From: Streptococcus australis ATCC 700641
GTDB taxonomy: Bacteria > Bacillota > Bacilli > Lactobacillales > Streptococcaceae
Assembly: GCF_000186465.1 (NCBI RefSeq)
Contig: NZ_GL636091.1
Location: 1,560,981-1,624,980 of the forward strand
Direction of reading: 5' to 3'
DNA: 64,000 nucleotides
This document shows, piece by piece, positions 8,299-17,538 of this stretch (position 1 is the first letter of the stretch; each line of letters starts with the position of its first letter). A model generated the notes under the pieces. The model was not told the DNA's origin. It saw nothing but the letters and a program-made list of their open reading frames with translations, and did not search any database. Position numbers and translations under genes: made by a program.

Positions 8299-9267
8299 TT
8301 AGTCTGCGTAAATATCTTCGAAAGCTGATTCGAGTGGAGGGAATGGGCTTTCTTCCGCAAATTTCACTGAAGCTTCAACGGCTTCTTTCACTTCTTCTTG
8401 AATCTGATCCAATTCTTCTGCGCTCGCAATTTCATTTTCAAGGAGATACTTGCGAAGATTTTCAATCGGATCTTTCTTCTTCCACTCTTCGACTTCTTCA
8501 CGAGTCCGGTATTTACCAGGGTCAGATGAAGAGTGACCAAGCCAACGATAGGTGACACTTTCGATCAAGACAGGACCTTTACCGGAGCGGACGTGTTCAA
8601 CAGCTTTTTGGAATCCTTCATAGACATCAATGACGTTGTTACCATCAGGAATAAACATTCCTGGAATGCCGTAAGCAGCACTACGCTCATGAATGTGCTC
8701 CACATTGGTCATTTTCTTGATGTCAGCAGAGATTCCATAACCATTATTGATACAGTAGAAAATAACTGGAAGATTCCAGATGGAAGCCATATTGACCGCT
8801 TCGTGGAAGACACCTTCATTGGTTGCGCCGTCCCCAAAGAAGCAGACAACAATCTTTCCAGTCTTATGCATTTGTTGGGTAAGAGCTGCACCTACGGCAA
8901 TCCCCATACCACCACCGACGATACCGTTGGCACCGAGGTTCCCGGCATCAAGGTCGGCGATGTGCATAGAGCCACCCTTTCCTTTACAAGTACCGGTATA
9001 CTTACCAAGGATTTCAGCCATCATTCCATTCAGGTCGATTCCTTTTGCAATGGCTTGTCCGTGACCACGGTGGTTAGAGGTCAGCAAATCGTCATCGTTT
9101 AAAGCCAACATCGCTCCAACATTGGCTGCTTCTTCACCTACAGAAAAGTGCGTCATTCCTGGCACTTTCCCTTTTTTTACTAACTGTGCAATTTTTAAGT
9201 CCATGCGACGGATTTCTTCCATTTTACGGAACATATCCAATAAGAGACTTTTGTCTAATGTTGCCAT
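8299..9267 (-). CDS. acoA: Pyruvate/acetoin dehydrogenase E1 component, alpha subunit
   Basis: Thiamine-diphosphate-binding subunit of E1. The 322-residue protein carries the ThDP motif beginning GDGATNEG (145-152) and ending NN (174-175), and the phosphorylation-loop region YRWLGHSSSDPGKYR. Full length for the family. First gene of the aco operon; a near-consensus promoter with an overlapping CcpA-like site lies directly upstream. Also named pdhA. Confidence 0.93.
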   Translation of the reverse strand: MATLDKSLLLDMFRKMEEIRRMDLKIAQLVKKGKVPGMTHFSVGEEAANVGAMLALNDDDLLTSNHRGHGQAIAKGIDLNGMMAEILGKYTGTCKGKGGSMHIADLDAGNLGANGIVGGGMGIAVGAALTQQMHKTGKIVVCFFGDGATNEGVFHEAVNMASIWNLPVIFYCINNGYGISADIKKMTNVEHIHERSAAYGIPGMFIPDGNNVIDVYEGFQKAVEHVRSGKGPVLIESVTYRWLGHSSSDPGKYRTREEVEEWKKKDPIENLRKYLLENEIASAEELDQIQEEVKEAVEASVKFAEESPFPPLESAFEDIYAD

Positions 9268-9303
9268 TATTTCGCCTTTCTAAGCAATTATTCATTCATT
9301 TTC

Positions 9304-9332
9304 ATTCTAGCCAAAAATGAAAACACTGTCAA
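9304..9332 (-). promoter_or_regulatory. Promoter of the aco operon with overlapping CcpA (cre-like) site
   Basis: Minus strand: -35 TTGACA (9327-9332), 17-bp spacer, -10 TAGAAT (9304-9309), about 37 bases before acoA. The plus-strand sequence ATGAAAACACTGTCA (9317-9331) fits the cre pattern WTGNAANCGNWNNCW at 14 of 15 positions (the central CG is CA) and overlaps the -35. CcpA repression on rich sugar is the likely meaning. Confidence 0.65.
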
Positions 9333-9455
9333 AAATAATGCTCAATTTTCTTCACAAACTAATCTTCATAAGTTCTTGATATAAATGGTTTTAACAACTG
9401 TTATATAAAAGATTCACAAAGTTTTATATTGAAGTATTCTTGATAATTTGGGAAT

Positions 9456-9482
9456 AAAAAACCGATAGGAGAGACCTATCGG
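9456..9482 (-). terminator. Intrinsic terminator after the ATP-grasp gene
   Basis: Stem CCGATAGG / CCTATCGG (9462-9469, 9475-9482), loop of five, followed on the minus strand by six T residues. Confidence 0.85.
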
Positions 9483-9489
9483 CACAATT

Positions 9490-10656
9490 TTATTCAGCGC
9501 GTTGACCAAAGTCATGAATCATTTGTTCTAATTCTTCACGACTTGGTGTTGTTAACATGTAAAGGTAATCACCTTGGAGTTCCGCAAAGGCTGCAGGCAT
9601 CTCCTTCTTCACTCGGAATTGATGCTGGTATTTGGCCAAAACTTCTTCCTCAGAAAGGGCATAGGCCGCATTAGCACGACGCGAAGTTGCCAAGCAATAC
9701 AAAGGCTCAAATTCAGAAGCTGGGAAAGGTTCTCCAGCTACGAGAGCTGCATAGCCACGGTACAAGTCAATAGAGTGTGCATAATTGTAGACATCAATGG
9801 TAAAGCCACCTGCTGGACGATTATTGTACTCGATTGCAATATAGTCATCCCCATCACGGAAGAACTCAATGTGGAAGAAACGTTCCTTCATGCCAAAGGC
9901 TTTAACAATCGCTTCCCCATACTGACGCAATTTTGGATCCATCTCTTTGAGGACATAATAAGAATTGTCCATTTTGTAGAGCATTAAGTCAAGTGGCGTA
10001 TAGGCATAGTCAAAAGTAGTTGAGAAGACAATGTTACCATCGCGATCGACCAGACCATCGAAGGTACAAATCTCGCTAGAAGTGACGAATTTCTCAAAGA
10101 AGTACTCCGTATGTCCATCCCATTCTGCTTTAAAATGGTCGACATCTTCTGGTGTTTCAAGTTTAAAGGTCGCTGCTGCACCTACTCCATTATCAGGCTT
10201 GGCAATCAATGGCAACCCAATCTTCTTCACAGCCTTGTCGATATCTTTTTCTGCTTTTACCACAGCACCAGGAACGACAGGAACTCCTGCTTTCTTGAAG
10301 AGTTTTTTCATTTCTGATTTAAACTTGGTTTTCTTCAAATCTTTAGGTTTGGCCCCAAAGACATTAAATTGCTCACGAAGTGCTGCATCCAATTCCAACC
10401 AGTATTCATTGTGAGACTCGATGCGATCGATTGGGCCGTGTTTATAGAACAGAAAGGCTACTGCACGCTTCACTTCATCTAAGTCTTCCATATTTTCTAC
10501 ACGGAAATACTCTGTCAAACTATTGCGCAAAGGCTCATCTAACTGTTCGTACGGCTCTTGACCAATACCCAAGACAGTGATTCCTTTGTTAGCTAGTTCA
10601 ATAGTGAATTGTTGGAAATTTTGTGGATAATAAGGTGAAATAACAAGATAATTCAT
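9490..10656 (-). CDS. ATP-grasp domain protein, carboxylate-amine ligase type
   Basis: Probable ATP-dependent ligase joining a carboxylate to an amine or thiol; substrate unknown. The 388-residue protein has a Rossmann-like N-terminal part (LVISPYYPQNFQQF), an ATP-grasp fold with PLIAKPDNGVGAAAT (about 155-170), the metal/ATP segment FFHIEFFRDGDDYIAIEYNNRPAGG (around 265-290), and a small C-terminal domain. It is last of a three-gene run with two esterase-like genes (10679-11419, 11458-12285), followed by a terminator. Streptococcal homologues are commonly labelled 'carbamoyl phosphate synthase-like'; that is fold similarity, not function. Confidence 0.8.
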   Translation of the reverse strand: MNYLVISPYYPQNFQQFTIELANKGITVLGIGQEPYEQLDEPLRNSLTEYFRVENMEDLDEVKRAVAFLFYKHGPIDRIESHNEYWLELDAALREQFNVFGAKPKDLKKTKFKSEMKKLFKKAGVPVVPGAVVKAEKDIDKAVKKIGLPLIAKPDNGVGAAATFKLETPEDVDHFKAEWDGHTEYFFEKFVTSSEICTFDGLVDRDGNIVFSTTFDYAYTPLDLMLYKMDNSYYVLKEMDPKLRQYGEAIVKAFGMKERFFHIEFFRDGDDYIAIEYNNRPAGGFTIDVYNYAHSIDLYRGYAALVAGEPFPASEFEPLYCLATSRRANAAYALSEEEVLAKYQHQFRVKKEMPAAFAELQGDYLYMLTTPSREELEQMIHDFGQRAE

Positions 10657-10678
10657 AGAGGTCTCCTCCCTTTTTGAC

Positions 10679-11419
10679 TTATAGATACATTTGTCCTAAG
10701 AAATATGGCATTTGCTTGCGCCACCAGTCCCAATCATGGGCTACATCGTGTCCCCACTCTGCAAACCATGCAGGAATATTTTTATGGTCAAAGGCTTCTT
10801 TCAGTTTGTAGAAAGATGGAAGGCCGTCCTGTTCCCAAGCCCCAAGACCAGTACAGATGACAATTTCCGCCTGACGGTAACGGTCGATAAACCAGCCATC
10901 ATTTTGATGCCAAATATAATCAGATGGAGAGTTTTGGTAAATCGCTTCATCCCCACCAAACTCACCAACAAAGAAACGAGCATCATAGACACCACTCAAA
11001 GCTACAACTTTGTTGAAAACATCTGGATGTTGCAAGAAGAAATTAAGGGCATGGTAGGCTCCCATAGAGCAACCGGTTGTCATCATTGGGTCAAACCAAC
11101 CCGTTTTGTGCTTAATGAAAGGAATGGCTTCTTCAATCACGTAGCGTTCATAGGCACGATGCATTTCTGCACGGTCGTGAGGGTTTTTCCAATTACAAAG
11201 CCAGCTTTCACTATCGACACTTGAAAGGGTGAAAAATTGAACCCGTCCTTCTTCGATAAACTGAGCACAGGCATCAATCATACCAAAGTCATAGTACTCA
11301 TTATGACTTCCACCTGATGAAGCAAAGACCACTACAGGAATCCCTGCATGTCCATAACGGTTTAGATACATTTCACGGTTCAGTTGGCCACTCCAGTGGC
11401 TAAGATGTTCTATATTCAT
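10679..11419 (-). CDS. Esterase-like alpha/beta hydrolase
   Basis: The 246-residue protein has the alpha/beta-hydrolase nucleophile elbow GCSMGAYHA (about residues 117-125), an N-terminal strand VVVFASSGG that could supply the oxyanion hole, and a C-terminal catalytic His candidate in WGHDVAHDW. No signal peptide, so cytoplasmic. It resembles the putative-esterase (EstD/Fes-like) family. Second gene of the trio with the ATP-grasp ligase 22 bases downstream. Substrate unknown. Confidence 0.75.
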   Translation of the reverse strand: MNIEHLSHWSGQLNREMYLNRYGHAGIPVVVFASSGGSHNEYYDFGMIDACAQFIEEGRVQFFTLSSVDSESWLCNWKNPHDRAEMHRAYERYVIEEAIPFIKHKTGWFDPMMTTGCSMGAYHALNFFLQHPDVFNKVVALSGVYDARFFVGEFGGDEAIYQNSPSDYIWHQNDGWFIDRYRQAEIVICTGLGAWEQDGLPSFYKLKEAFDHKNIPAWFAEWGHDVAHDWDWWRKQMPYFLGQMYL

Positions 11420-11457
11420 AGGTTCCCTCTTTCTTTATGATAAAAATTTAAAAGTTT

Positions 11458-12285
11458 CTAGTCCCACTTCTCTGCTAAGAAACGAAGACATTCCGGTAAA
11501 TGCTCTGCCCAGGCTTCTTCATGGTGGATAGCCCCAGATTGAATCCGAATGGCGATATTTTCTAAAGCTACTCCTTGTTGAATGACATCATGATAGTAAC
11601 GAAGAGATGAGTCAATATAGGCTTGCTTGATATTCCCCGCCATCAGCGTTTTATCTGTATCATCAGCCTCTTCAGTCCCCACATAGATGTAAATGCGTTG
11701 ATCTGCGTATAATTTTTTACGCTCGATATAGCGGTCAAAAGCCTCTTGGTGCAACCAGTTGGCAGAGGAGAAGACTCCCAGACAACCGATTTGATCTTGG
11801 TATTCTAGGCCCAAAAATTGGGTAATATTTCCACCAAGCGAAGAGCCAATCATGGCTGTATGTTCTCGATCAGCAAGCGTTCGATATTCTTGATCAATGA
11901 AAGGTTTGACCACTTCCATAACGAACTCTCCGTACTCAATACCCTTGCCACCAAATTGCATCCCAGGAATATTAGACTCCTTATACTTCCAGGCAGAATA
12001 TTCGTTCATCCGTTGCAAACCATCATTGTCAATGGCAACGACAATCATCCGACTGATATCGGGATTCCGCTTAATGGCTGGAATGACTTTCCAAGAGTGA
12101 CCTACATAGGCTTCCTTGCTATAGAAGACATTTTGCCCATCATGGAAATAAACTACGGGGTAGCGCCGATCAGTATCTGTTTCATAATTTTTAGGTAATA
12201 AGACTCGCACACGACGGAGTTTTCCGGTATAAGGCACTTTCAACTCGTGTGTCTTCATCTCTAAATAAAAATAGGATTTATTCAT
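11458..12285 (-). CDS. Esterase-like alpha/beta hydrolase, YbbA/IroE type
   Basis: The 275-residue protein shows RVLLPKNYETDTDRRYPVVYFHDGQN, the typical start of the putative-esterase family, a nucleophile elbow GSSLGGNIT (about 147-155), an acidic residue in the YVGTEEADDT strand, and a C-terminal His (HHEEAW). No signal peptide. First gene of the trio; the start follows an extended -10 promoter (12321-12326). It is related in fold but not closely to its neighbour at 10679, so the pair is not a recent duplication. Substrate unknown. Confidence 0.77.
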   Translation of the reverse strand: MNKSYFYLEMKTHELKVPYTGKLRRVRVLLPKNYETDTDRRYPVVYFHDGQNVFYSKEAYVGHSWKVIPAIKRNPDISRMIVVAIDNDGLQRMNEYSAWKYKESNIPGMQFGGKGIEYGEFVMEVVKPFIDQEYRTLADREHTAMIGSSLGGNITQFLGLEYQDQIGCLGVFSSANWLHQEAFDRYIERKKLYADQRIYIYVGTEEADDTDKTLMAGNIKQAYIDSSLRYYHDVIQQGVALENIAIRIQSGAIHHEEAWAEHLPECLRFLAEKWD

Positions 12286-12320
12286 TGTCAGAAAACTCTC
12301 TATATTCTAAATTTTTATTC

Positions 12321-12326
12321 ATTATA
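12321..12326 (-). promoter_or_regulatory. Extended -10 promoter of the esterase/ATP-grasp operon
   Basis: TGGTATAAT on the minus strand (TATAAT at 12321-12326), 35 bases before the start at 12285; only a weak -35 (TTCAGA) is visible, as often with TGN-extended promoters. Confidence 0.55.
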
Positions 12327-12379
12327 CCATTTTTATAAGAAAAAGTCTGAATTTCTCCAAACTTTTTCATTAATTGACT

Positions 12380-13714
12380 TTATTTTCCAATAAATGTTGC
12401 CAGATCTTGTAAAGAACGTTCGGCAATTTTCTCATAACGTTCCTTTTTATCCCGAACGCGTGGGCCTTCTAGCTCTTTGATAATTCCAAAGTTGACATTC
12501 ATTGGTTGGAAGTGCTTGCTATCAGCATGGGTGATATAGTGGGCCAAGCTTCCGATAGCTGTTGTTTCAGGGAACACAGATGCTTCTTCACCTTTAAAGA
12601 GACGAGCTGCATTAATCCCAGCAACCAAGCCTGAAGCTGCCGACTCGACATAGCCTTCTACCCCTGTCATTTGCCCCGCAAAAAAGAGGTTGGCTTGTTT
12701 CTTCGAACGGTAGGTTTGTTCAAGCAGATTTGGGGAGTCCATGTAAGAATTACGGTGCATGACGCCGTATCTGACAAATTCCGCGTTTTCCAAACCTGGA
12801 ATCATTTGGAAGACTCGCTTTTGCTCGCCCCATTTAAGGTGAGTTTGGAAGCCAACGATATTGTAGAGGCTAGCAGCTGCATTGTCTTGGCGCAATTGGA
12901 CTACCGCATAAGGGGTCTTAAACTCCCCGTCACGAGGTCCTTTGTAGTCATCTGGATACTCGAGTCCAACTGGTTTCATAGGACCATAGAGCATGGTTTT
13001 AATCCCTCGTTTAGCCATGACTTCAATTGGCATACAACCTTCGAAATACTTTTCTTTTTCGAAAGAGTTGAGTGGGGCTTCTTCCGCATTCACCAAAGCC
13101 TCATGGAAATCCATAAACTCTTGTTTGGTCATCGGACAGTTGAGATAAGCTGCTTCTCCCTTGTCATAGCGAGACTTGAGATAAACCTTGTTCATATCGA
13201 CGGTATTGACATCGATGATTGGTGCTGCCGCATCATAGAAATAGAAGCCATCTCCACCATTGAGCACGTGGATCTTTTCCGCCAAGGCATCGCTAGTTAG
13301 GGGTCCTGTTGCGACCACTGTGATGGCATCCGTCGGCAATTCAGTGATTTCATCGCGAATCACTTCAATCAGTGGGTGTTGGGACACCTTCTCAGTTACC
13401 CGACTAGCAAAGCCCTCCCGGTCCACAGCAAGTGCTCCACCGGCCGGTACACGAGTCGCTTCAGCTGCTTCAAGGATGACTGAACCCAGACGACGCATTT
13501 CTTCTTTGAGGAGCCCAACAGCATTGGTTAGAGAATCTCCTCGGAGAGAGTTGGAACACACTAACTCAGCAAAGTTGTCTGTTTTGTGTTGCGGAGTGGA
13601 TTTGACCCCACGCATTTCATAAAGCTTCACTGGGATTCCTTGTTGGGCAATCTGGAAAGCCGCTTCCGAGCCAGCAAGGCCTGCACCGATAACATTGATA
13701 TAAGATTGAGACAT
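12380..13714 (-). CDS. trmFO: Methylenetetrahydrofolate-tRNA (uracil-5-)-methyltransferase TrmFO
   Basis: Makes 5-methyluridine at position 54 of tRNA with FAD and methylene-THF. I start it at ATG 13714 ([17 protein letters not shown]), preceded by AAAGAGGT, rather than at the in-frame ATG 72 bases upstream, which has no ribosome binding site. Dinucleotide-binding [10 protein letters not shown] is at about residues 9-18, the Cys-containing [10 protein letters not shown] near 53-62, and [19 protein letters not shown] near the C-terminus. 444 residues, the usual length. An extended -10 (TATAAT at 13812-13817, minus strand) lies just after the terminator of the DUF3307 gene. Confidence 0.95.
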   Translation of the reverse strand: MSQSYINVIGAGLAGSEAAFQIAQQGIPVKLYEMRGVKSTPQHKTDNFAELVCSNSLRGDSLTNAVGLLKEEMRRLGSVILEAAEATRVPAGGALAVDREGFASRVTEKVSQHPLIEVIRDEITELPTDAITVVATGPLTSDALAEKIHVLNGGDGFYFYDAAAPIIDVNTVDMNKVYLKSRYDKGEAAYLNCPMTKQEFMDFHEALVNAEEAPLNSFEKEKYFEGCMPIEVMAKRGIKTMLYGPMKPVGLEYPDDYKGPRDGEFKTPYAVVQLRQDNAAASLYNIVGFQTHLKWGEQKRVFQMIPGLENAEFVRYGVMHRNSYMDSPNLLEQTYRSKKQANLFFAGQMTGVEGYVESAASGLVAGINAARLFKGEEASVFPETTAIGSLAHYITHADSKHFQPMNVNFGIIKELEGPRVRDKKERYEKIAERSLQDLATFIGK

Positions 13715-13831
13715 GACACTAATACCTCTTTGGGTGAAAACTAAGGCCAGATTAAAACAAGCCACTGGATTGTTAGCCACCCACAAATCTTTCTAAATTC
13801 ATACTTGGTCCATTATACCAAAAAGACAAGC

Positions 13832-13863
13832 AAAAAGACAGGGAGGATAGTTCTTCCTGTCTG
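13832..13863 (-). terminator. Intrinsic terminator after the DUF3307 gene
   Basis: Minus strand: a stem of AGACAGG(A) with (CC)CTGTCT, followed by TTTTT; the trmFO -10 element follows about 15 bp later. Confidence 0.7.
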
Positions 13864-13887
13864 GACTTTCGTCTGTTAGTTGTTTTC

Positions 13888-14592
13888 TTATAAGCACAAC
13901 CAAGCTGCTAAGAGGGCCGATAGAATACTGAATAAGGACCCAATCAAGTAATACTCCGCAAAGGCTGGATTCTCCGAAATTTTATTGTAGCGGGCGATGG
14001 ATTTGGCCGTAAAGACCAGGCCGATAGAAGCAAATTGGCCGTACACAAGACAGGCACCGATAACCAACCGCTCTAAGAAGCCAATCATGGAACCAGCCCC
14101 AGTGATGGTATCCATTTTATCCGCCATCGTCGGCTGGTACTTGGCAAAGAGAATTTTAAAGACGATATTGGTCGGCTTTCCTACTAGAAGGACATAAAAG
14201 ATTAGCTTTAGGATATCAGTAGACAGGTAAGTCGTGCCATTTTTAGCTCCCCAAAGGACTAGGGAACTAATGATACCAACATGCAAGACTTGATCCAACG
14301 CAAAAGTCCTTGCAGCTGTATAATTCAATTGCTTCTGCACCCAAGGTTTTCCGTAATCAATCACTGCATGAGTCAGCAAAATAATCAAGCAAATCCACCA
14401 CAAATCCAGATGACAGAGGGAAACGACAAACAGAGGCAGAGCTACATACAGAATGTGAAGACCTAACACTTTCCTATCCCGATCCTTGCGATCCGCCATC
14501 TTTTGGCTTTGAAAATAATAATCCGATAACAAATGACAACTCAACAAGAGAAGCAAGTATGGATTCATGACGATACTAGACAATCCGGTCAT
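13888..14592 (-). CDS. DUF3307 membrane protein
   Basis: A 234-residue integral membrane protein with about five or six hydrophobic helices. It begins with a helix carrying the family's HLLSDYYFQSQKMA segment, then LLTHAVIDYGKPW (a conserved His/Asp pattern within the membrane part). The start at 14592 has AAAGGAG nine bases upstream and overlaps the 3' end of the SatD gene by 17 bases, so the two are coupled; an alternative ATG at 14568 is less well supported. Function unknown. Being paired with a SatD-family protein is the only functional clue. Confidence 0.8.
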   Translation of the reverse strand: MTGLSSIVMNPYLLLLLSCHLLSDYYFQSQKMADRKDRDRKVLGLHILYVALPLFVVSLCHLDLWWICLIILLTHAVIDYGKPWVQKQLNYTAARTFALDQVLHVGIISSLVLWGAKNGTTYLSTDILKLIFYVLLVGKPTNIVFKILFAKYQPTMADKMDTITGAGSMIGFLERLVIGACLVYGQFASIGLVFTAKSIARYNKISENPAFAEYYLIGSLFSILSALLAAWLCL

Positions 14593-15253
14593 AGGCTTCT
14601 CCTTTCGCTAAGCTTTGAATACTAGCTAGTGCCGCTGCTCTTCCTCGTAAATAAACCCGAATACTACTGCTTTTCAATCGTTTTGAGAGAGCACTTGGGT
14701 TGATCTCCAGTGATTGGGCCAAGTCCTGCTGGCTAAAATTCTCACTATATACACATCTCTTAAGAAGATCGAGCAGGATTTCTTCCTGACTGCCACGCCA
14801 ACTCGAACGAATGGCTTCTCCTGAAGCAATAAGCGCGTTCACAAAAAAGTCTTGGTTTTCCTTCCCACTTGAAAAATAAATCTGGGTATTACCGTAGTCA
14901 TTTTTCTGATGAACCAGATTGATGGCTGCGCGTGCATTCCAATAGGCTGGGCCATCTGCTCCAATACTTTGCAAGGGATCAATAGCTGTTACAATTTCTC
15001 CAAGACCAATACCAAAACGAAGTTGAGTCGGGGTTAGTTCTGAACGCAGGGTATCTATGATTTGAAAAACCGGAGCATCCACTTCTAAAAGTGCCTGAAA
15101 CTCATCCCCCAAGGTCAAAGTAAAACGGGATGCCAGGTAATCTCCAAATAATTCGTTCATCTTTTGAAGCGTTTTTTCTACCTGTTTTTGCAGCTCAAAA
15201 CGTTCTTGAACCATTTTGGAATCAATGACATCTGCAATCAAAGCAAGATACAT
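14576..15253 (-). CDS. SatD family protein (GDEF-like N-terminus, C-terminal HTH)
   Basis: A 225-residue soluble protein. The N-terminal half (about 1-140) has the look of a nucleotidyl-cyclase/GGDEF-type palm: LTLGDEFQALLE at residues 46-57 and FGIGLGEIV about 40 residues later. The C-terminal part (about 172-200) reads as a helix-turn-helix: FSQQDLAQSLEINPSALSKRL. This matches SatD, named from the acid-tolerance sat locus of S. mutans, whose biochemical role is not known. Strong ribosome binding site (AGGAGGTGA). Three copies of TGTCTATTATAAC lie just upstream, a likely autoregulatory operator. It forms an operon with DUF3307. Confidence 0.8.
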   Translation of the reverse strand: MYLALIADVIDSKMVQERFELQKQVEKTLQKMNELFGDYLASRFTLTLGDEFQALLEVDAPVFQIIDTLRSELTPTQLRFGIGLGEIVTAIDPLQSIGADGPAYWNARAAINLVHQKNDYGNTQIYFSSGKENQDFFVNALIASGEAIRSSWRGSQEEILLDLLKRCVYSENFSQQDLAQSLEINPSALSKRLKSSSIRVYLRGRAAALASIQSLAKGEAYDRIV

Positions 15254-15268
15254 AAGCTCACCTCCTTG

Positions 15269-15341
15269 TGTCTATTATAACGAAAAAAACAAAAATGTCT
15301 ATTATAACAGACATTTTAAAAAATTGCCGTTATAATAGACA
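15269..15341 (-). promoter_or_regulatory. Triple TGTCTATTATAAC operator/promoter before satD
   Basis: Three copies: 15269-15281, a near-perfect palindrome TGTCTATTATAACAGACA at 15296-15313 (flanked by AAAA/TTTT, 15292-15317), and 15329-15341 in inverted orientation. Centres are 27 and 28 bp apart. On the minus strand each contains TATAAT, so repressor binding would cover the -10. The sites sit 16-88 bases before the satD start; topA ends at 15360 on the other side. Confidence 0.7.
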
Positions 15342-15359
15342 TCGAATCATTCTAAAATC

Positions 15360-17447
15360 TTATTTCACTTTTTCTTCTTCGTAGTCTCCATTGCTACATA
15401 CGACCTGCTTACCACCACCACGAACTTTCTTTTCAACTAGGTAGTGACTACATTTTGGACAGTCCCGACCAATCGGCTTGTCCCAAGAGGTGAATTCACA
15501 CTCCGGATAACGATTACAGCCATAGAAAATACGGTTGCGCTTGGTTTTACGCTCGATGATTTGTCCCTGATGACAATTAAGACACTCCACCCCGATTTCT
15601 TTGACAATGGCTTGAGTATGACGACAATCTGGAAAATTACTACAAGCATAGAACTTACCAAAACGTCCTAATTTAATCACCATCGGGCTGCCACAGACTT
15701 CACAATCAAAACCAGCTAGTTCGTCTTTGATTTGGATTTTTTCCATCTCTTCTTCAGCCTTCGCGACTTCTTTAGAGAATGGTTTGTAGAAGGCATCAAT
15801 GACTTTTTGCCACTCTTCTTTTCCGAGTTCGACATCATCGAGTTTCCCTTCCATCTCCGCTGTGAAGGTCACATTAACGATATCTGGGAAGAATTCAACA
15901 ATTAGTTTATTGACGATTTCCCCTAACTCGGTTGGCTCGAAGCGTTTAGCTACAAGCTTCACGTAATAGCGTTTTTGAATGGTCTCAATGGTCGGTGCAT
16001 AGGTTGAAGGACGACCAACACCGTTTTCTTCTAAAGTCTTAATCAAGGTCGCTTCAGAATAACGAGCTGGTGGTTGGGTAAAGTGCTGTTCAGGTTTGCT
16101 GTTGACCTGAGTGACGGTGTCCCCTTCTTCCATGTCCGGTAGCATCTTATTCTTGTCCGAATCATTATAGATCGCCAAATAGCCGTCAAACTTCACCTGA
16201 CTTCCATTTGCTGTATATTGGACCCCATTTTGCCCCAAACGGACATTCATGGTATCAAAAACAGCTGCTGTCATCTGACTAGCCACAAAACGATTCCAGA
16301 TCAAGGTGTAGAGCTTGAGCTGGTCCTTGTCTAGGTACTTGGCGATTTTCTCAGGAGTATTGTAGACGCTAGAAGGACGAATGGCTTCGTGGGCATCTTG
16401 AGCACCAGAAGCATTCTTAACCCTGCTACCATGCTTAGAATACTTGTCTCCAAATCGATCAACGATAAAGCTAGCTGCTTCATTTTGAGCAACTGGACTA
16501 ATCCGAGTCGAGTCCGTACGCATATACGTGATCAAACCTTGAACACCAGATCCAATATTGATTCCTTCGTACAATTGCTGGGCCACCATCATGGTCTTAC
16601 GTGTACGGAAGTTAATCTTATTGGCTGCATCCATCTGCATGGAAGAAGTTGTGTAAGGAAGCGGTGCATTGCGTTTACGTTCCTTTTTCTCAACTTTTTC
16701 AACGATATACTCTTTCCCATCGAGATGCGAAAGAACAGCTTTCACATCCTCCTGGTTTTGAAGTTTCATCTTCTTGCCATTCATTCCATAGAAATTGGCT
16801 TGGAATTGCTTGGTTCCCTTTTTAAAGGTTCCATCAATTGTCCAGTATTCTTCTGGTTGGAAGGCATTGATTTCTTCTTCCCGGTCAATGATCAATTTAA
16901 GGGCAACGGACTGCACCCGACCAGCAGAAAGTCCCTTCTTCACCTTTTTCCATAGAATTGGTGAAATGGAGTACCCTACAATCCGGTCCAAGACACGACG
17001 CGCTTGTTGAGCATCTACCAGATCCATATCAATCTTACGGGGTTCTTGAAAGGCATTTTTTACCGCATCCTTCGTAATTTCGTTGAAAACGACGCGGTTC
17101 TTATCTTCCTTATCCAACTGAAGAATATGCGCCAAGTGCCAAGAAATCGCTTCTCCTTCACGGTCCGGGTCACTTGCGAGAAAGACTTGTTTAGCCTTTT
17201 TGGCCTCTTTTTTCAAATCATTGATCAAAGGACCTTTTCCGCGAATATTGATGTACTCTGGTTCGTAGTTGTTCTCAAAATCAATAGACATGGTAGATTT
17301 TTTCAAGTCACGAATATGACCCACGCTGGCCATGACCTTATAATTTCTACCAAGATACTTCTCAATCGTCTTCGCTTTCGCAGGAGACTCCACAATAACT
17401 AAATTCTTTTTAGCTGTTGTAGTTTTCTTTTTTGTTTTAGTAGCCAC
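15360..17447 (-). CDS. topA: DNA topoisomerase I
   Basis: Relaxes negative supercoils by single-strand passage. TOPRIM domain: [19 protein letters not shown] with [13 protein letters not shown]; the active-site Tyr lies in [12 protein letters not shown]; the C-terminal third carries zinc-ribbon modules with CxxC pairs ([38 protein letters not shown]). I choose the GTG start at 17447 because GAGGT precedes it with correct spacing; an in-frame ATG 30 bases upstream has no ribosome binding site. 695 residues. It lies downstream of dprA, the usual streptococcal order. Confidence 0.94.
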   Translation of the reverse strand: MATKTKKKTTTAKKNLVIVESPAKAKTIEKYLGRNYKVMASVGHIRDLKKSTMSIDFENNYEPEYINIRGKGPLINDLKKEAKKAKQVFLASDPDREGEAISWHLAHILQLDKEDKNRVVFNEITKDAVKNAFQEPRKIDMDLVDAQQARRVLDRIVGYSISPILWKKVKKGLSAGRVQSVALKLIIDREEEINAFQPEEYWTIDGTFKKGTKQFQANFYGMNGKKMKLQNQEDVKAVLSHLDGKEYIVEKVEKKERKRNAPLPYTTSSMQMDAANKINFRTRKTMMVAQQLYEGINIGSGVQGLITYMRTDSTRISPVAQNEAASFIVDRFGDKYSKHGSRVKNASGAQDAHEAIRPSSVYNTPEKIAKYLDKDQLKLYTLIWNRFVASQMTAAVFDTMNVRLGQNGVQYTANGSQVKFDGYLAIYNDSDKNKMLPDMEEGDTVTQVNSKPEQHFTQPPARYSEATLIKTLEENGVGRPSTYAPTIETIQKRYYVKLVAKRFEPTELGEIVNKLIVEFFPDIVNVTFTAEMEGKLDDVELGKEEWQKVIDAFYKPFSKEVAKAEEEMEKIQIKDELAGFDCEVCGSPMVIKLGRFGKFYACSNFPDCRHTQAIVKEIGVECLNCHQGQIIERKTKRNRIFYGCNRYPECEFTSWDKPIGRDCPKCSHYLVEKKVRGGGKQVVCSNGDYEEEKVK

Positions 17448-17538
17448 TTTTTTACCTCTATTTGTAATAAACCTCATAGAGTGTAAACTATTTTTTTCGT
17501 GATGTCAACCGTGAAGTTCTCCTATAGAGAAACTCATT

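Noticed and set aside
8533..9102. Open frame of 189 codons opposite acoA
   Set aside because: Antisense to the E1-alpha coding sequence; composition mirrors the real gene.
12671..13300. Long open frame (209 codons) opposite trmFO
   Set aside because: Lies fully antisense to a clear enzyme gene, with no ribosome binding site and no recognisable family; a shadow frame.
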